The position numbers were made by a program, and so were the translations under genes. 64,000 nt of DNA from Thalassovita sp. (GTDB taxonomy: Bacteria > Pseudomonadota > Alphaproteobacteria > Rhodobacterales > Rhodobacteraceae), in contig NZ_OY829290.1 of NCBI RefSeq assembly GCF_963691685.1, forward strand, positions 1,922,001-1,986,000. Direction: 5' to 3'. Shown piece after piece: positions 62,692 through 64,000 of the stretch. Position 1 is the stretch's first letter. Each line of letters starts with the position of its first letter. Below the pieces are notes generated by a model. The model made no database searches. It saw only the letters and a list, made by a program, of their open reading frames with translations, and was not told the DNA's origin.

Positions 62692-62919
62692 TTACTTAAC
62701 GGCGTAGGGCAGCAGGGCGAGGAAGCGGGCGCGCTTGATAGCACGGGCCAGTTCACGCTGCTTCTTGGCCGAAACGGCGGTGATACGCGAAGGCACGATT
62801 TTGCCACGCTCGCTGATGTAGCGCTGCAGCAGTTTGGTGTCTTTGTAGTCGATTTTCGGCGCGTTGTCGCCCGAGAAGGGGCATACTTTGCGACGGCGGA
62901 AAAACGGTTTGGCTGCCAT
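62692..62919 (-). CDS. rpsR: 30S ribosomal protein S18
   Basis: bS18 binds the central platform of 16S rRNA with bS6. It is 75 residues: [20 protein letters not shown] at the N-terminus, then [20 protein letters not shown] and [20 protein letters not shown], all canonical. It lies 26 bases after rpsF in the usual operon. Confidence 0.98.
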
Positions 62920-62945
62920 GATTTAGCGTCCTTTCCTAGCTGAGA

Positions 62946-63302
62946 TCACGAACGACGTTCGCGGCGGTCGCCACGTTCGTCACGCTTCTGCATCTGGATC
63001 GAAGGACCCTCGGCGTGCTCGTCGACCTTGATGGTCAGGACGCGCATCACGTCATCATGCAGACGCATCAGGCGTTCCATTTCCTGAACGGCCGGCGCCG
63101 GGGCGTCGGATTTCAGCAGAGCGAAGTGGCCCTTGCGGTTCTTGTTGATCTTATAGGCCATCGTCTTGACACCCCAGTATTCGCTGTCGACGACACTGCC
63201 GCCGTTGTCAGCCAGTACGGTGCCAAAATGTTCGATGAGACCTTCAGCTTGCGCGTTGGACAGATCCTGGCGCGAGATGAATACATGCTCGTAAAGCGGC
63301 AT
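62946..63302 (-). CDS. rpsF: 30S ribosomal protein S6
   Basis: bS6 pairs with bS18 on the 30S platform. It is 118 residues. The start MPLYEHVFISRQDLSNAQAE is canonical; an upstream ATG at 63365 adds 21 unrelated residues. Core stretches are WGVKTMAYKINKNRKGHFAL and PAPAVQEMERLMRLHDDVMR, with a charged Arg/Glu-rich tail (KRDERGDRRERRS). It heads the rpsF-rpsR-rplI operon. Confidence 0.97.
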   Translation of the reverse strand: MPLYEHVFISRQDLSNAQAEGLIEHFGTVLADNGGSVVDSEYWGVKTMAYKINKNRKGHFALLKSDAPAPAVQEMERLMRLHDDVMRVLTIKVDEHAEGPSIQMQKRDERGDRRERRS

Positions 63303-63656
63303 GTGCACTCCTGTCATTTTCAAGCGCATTTCATAGGAGGGCCTGACCTTCCGCGACCCATCCACGAGAGACTGCGCGGTTCAACTAAACTGCGGAAGGA
63401 GCCGCCTCTTACGATGAAATGCCCATTGTTGCAAGCCTGTGTTGAGGGCCCAGTCCTTATGTAAGCATCCCATCCGTGGATCTGGGGGCCGCGATGAATT
63501 TGCCGGTGGCTTTGGCGGTGGCTTTGGCGGGGTCTTTGGCTGGGGTTTTGGTGCAGTGCGGATACCACCGGATCGTCGCCATCCCGCCCCATTTTCGCCC
63601 CAAGCTTTACCAAGATGTAAAGAGGATGGGAATGAGAGGTCAAAGGGACAGGCTTC
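63303..63656. other. Intergenic region between rpsF and the right-edge gene
   Basis: I see no supported gene in these 354 bases. The left part should hold the rpsF promoter. At about 63500-63555 the + strand has an imperfect 12-base repeat (GGTGGCTTTGGC, twice, with further GG-CTTT units). Possible frames through it have no RBS and no family-like sequence. Confidence 0.5.
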
Positions 63657-64000
63657 ATGGACATGACGAGCGGACGCAAGATTGCGCAGCAGATGGCGGA
63701 TGGTGTGGTTGAACCCGTGCTGGCGATGCCGAAACGGGCAGAGGCCCTGATGGAAACCGGCCGATTTAGCCCGAGGCTAGATGCGCTGCAGCTCAGCCAG
63801 ACCCAGACCGGTTCAATCCTGCGCAGCCTGATGACCTTTTTCGGCGTGGTGCTCTGCCTGGCGGCCTTTGGCCTCTGGCTGGTGCCCGAGGCCGTGGCGA
63901 CCCCAGCCTCGCAGGTGATCCGCGCCGGTCTTACCTTCCTGTTCATCGGTGTTGGCTTCGCGCTTTATTGTCAGGGCCGCAACTCAGATGTGGCAACATC
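63657..64000 (+). CDS. Putative small membrane protein, partial (3' end outside window)
   Basis: The frame starts at ATG 63657, with AAAGGGACAGG upstream, and runs off the right edge (114 codons). Residues 1-55 are hydrophilic (MDMTSGRKIAQQMADGVVEP, with several Met and Gln). Two hydrophobic helices follow: LMTFFGVVLCLAAFGLWLV and AGLTFLFIGVGFALYC. I do not recognise the family. Being on the right edge, its length and true neighbours are unknown. Confidence 0.65.
   Translation, partial: MDMTSGRKIAQQMADGVVEPVLAMPKRAEALMETGRFSPRLDALQLSQTQTGSILRSLMTFFGVVLCLAAFGLWLVPEAVATPASQVIRAGLTFLFIGVGFALYCQGRNSDVAT

Noticed and set aside
63493..63711. A short plus-strand frame starting MNLPVALAVALAGSLAGVLV
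   Set aside because: It looks like a signal peptide but lies in a Gly-type nucleotide repeat, has no RBS and overlaps the start of the right-edge gene in another frame.

Overview
The window looks like about 64 kb of chromosome from a marine Roseobacter-group alphaproteobacterium (Rhodobacteraceae). This rests on high GC with CTG/CGC-rich codons, a heterotetrameric sarcosine oxidase operon, a helABCDX-type cytochrome c maturation cluster, an MttB-family methyltransferase beside a flavin demethylase, a LuxR/LuxI pair, a Hint-domain protein, and dispersed GAGTATTT repeats in gene borders. No species is claimed. Both edges cut genes: ccmI on the left and a small membrane protein on the right.

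Layout. 1-6.2 kb: partial ccmI, then the sarcosine oxidase operon soxBDAG. 6.4-13.3 kb: a small exported protein, superoxide dismutase, a RarD-type transporter, a LOG-family nucleotide hydrolase, a low-complexity LysM membrane protein and an Atm1-type ABC exporter. 13.3-19 kb: a GNAT acetyltransferase and an RND efflux pump with its adaptor. 19-24.3 kb: YfgM-like protein, BamB and Der, convergent with serS. 24.5-31.8 kb: yajC-secD-secF, a TSUP permease, an Mth938-like protein, and ccmABCDG. 31.8-33.5 kb: a divergent HxlR regulator/NmrA reductase pair and a candidate structured small RNA. 33.5-41.4 kb: acnA, a DUF1223 protein, an LpxL-like acyltransferase, an EamA transporter, a 52-residue secreted peptide, purB and a DUF6314 protein. 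41.4-48.6 kb is the most accessory part: a 267-bp TIR element inserted in a dispersed repeat, an unusual glycoside-hydrolase-like protein, a DUF3445 haem protein, a lytic transglycosylase, a TPR-like protein, and an unrecognised lipoprotein plus small helical protein. 48.6-53.9 kb: glnA, glnB, nnr, a Hint protein, tRNA-Leu and an unrecognised Cys-pair protein. 53.9-58.3 kb: a flavin demethylase and MttB-family methyltransferase divergent from a TetR regulator. 58.5-64 kb: trigger factor, luxI, luxR, then rplI-rpsR-rpsF.

How the genes fit together. Two units point to methylated-amine use: sarcosine oxidase (N-demethylation to glycine with tetrahydrofolate) and the MttB/flavin-demethylase unit (probably a betaine or N-methyl compound). 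SecDF/YajC, BamB, YfgM-like protein, trigger factor and the ccm genes belong to protein export and envelope maturation. GlnB/GlnA are nitrogen control. LuxR/LuxI is a complete quorum-sensing pair.

The most notable signals are a dispersed palindromic repeat present at seven loci, one copy of which is read in frame inside nnr; a codon-usage break within nnr; the TIR element whose empty site can be reconstructed; a structured minus-strand RNA candidate between an NmrA gene and acnA; a missing second iron-sulfur cysteine in the flavin demethylase; and a glycosidase-like protein with a Pro/Glu linker and hydrophobic tail but no signal peptide. I found no CRISPR array, prophage or intact transposase.
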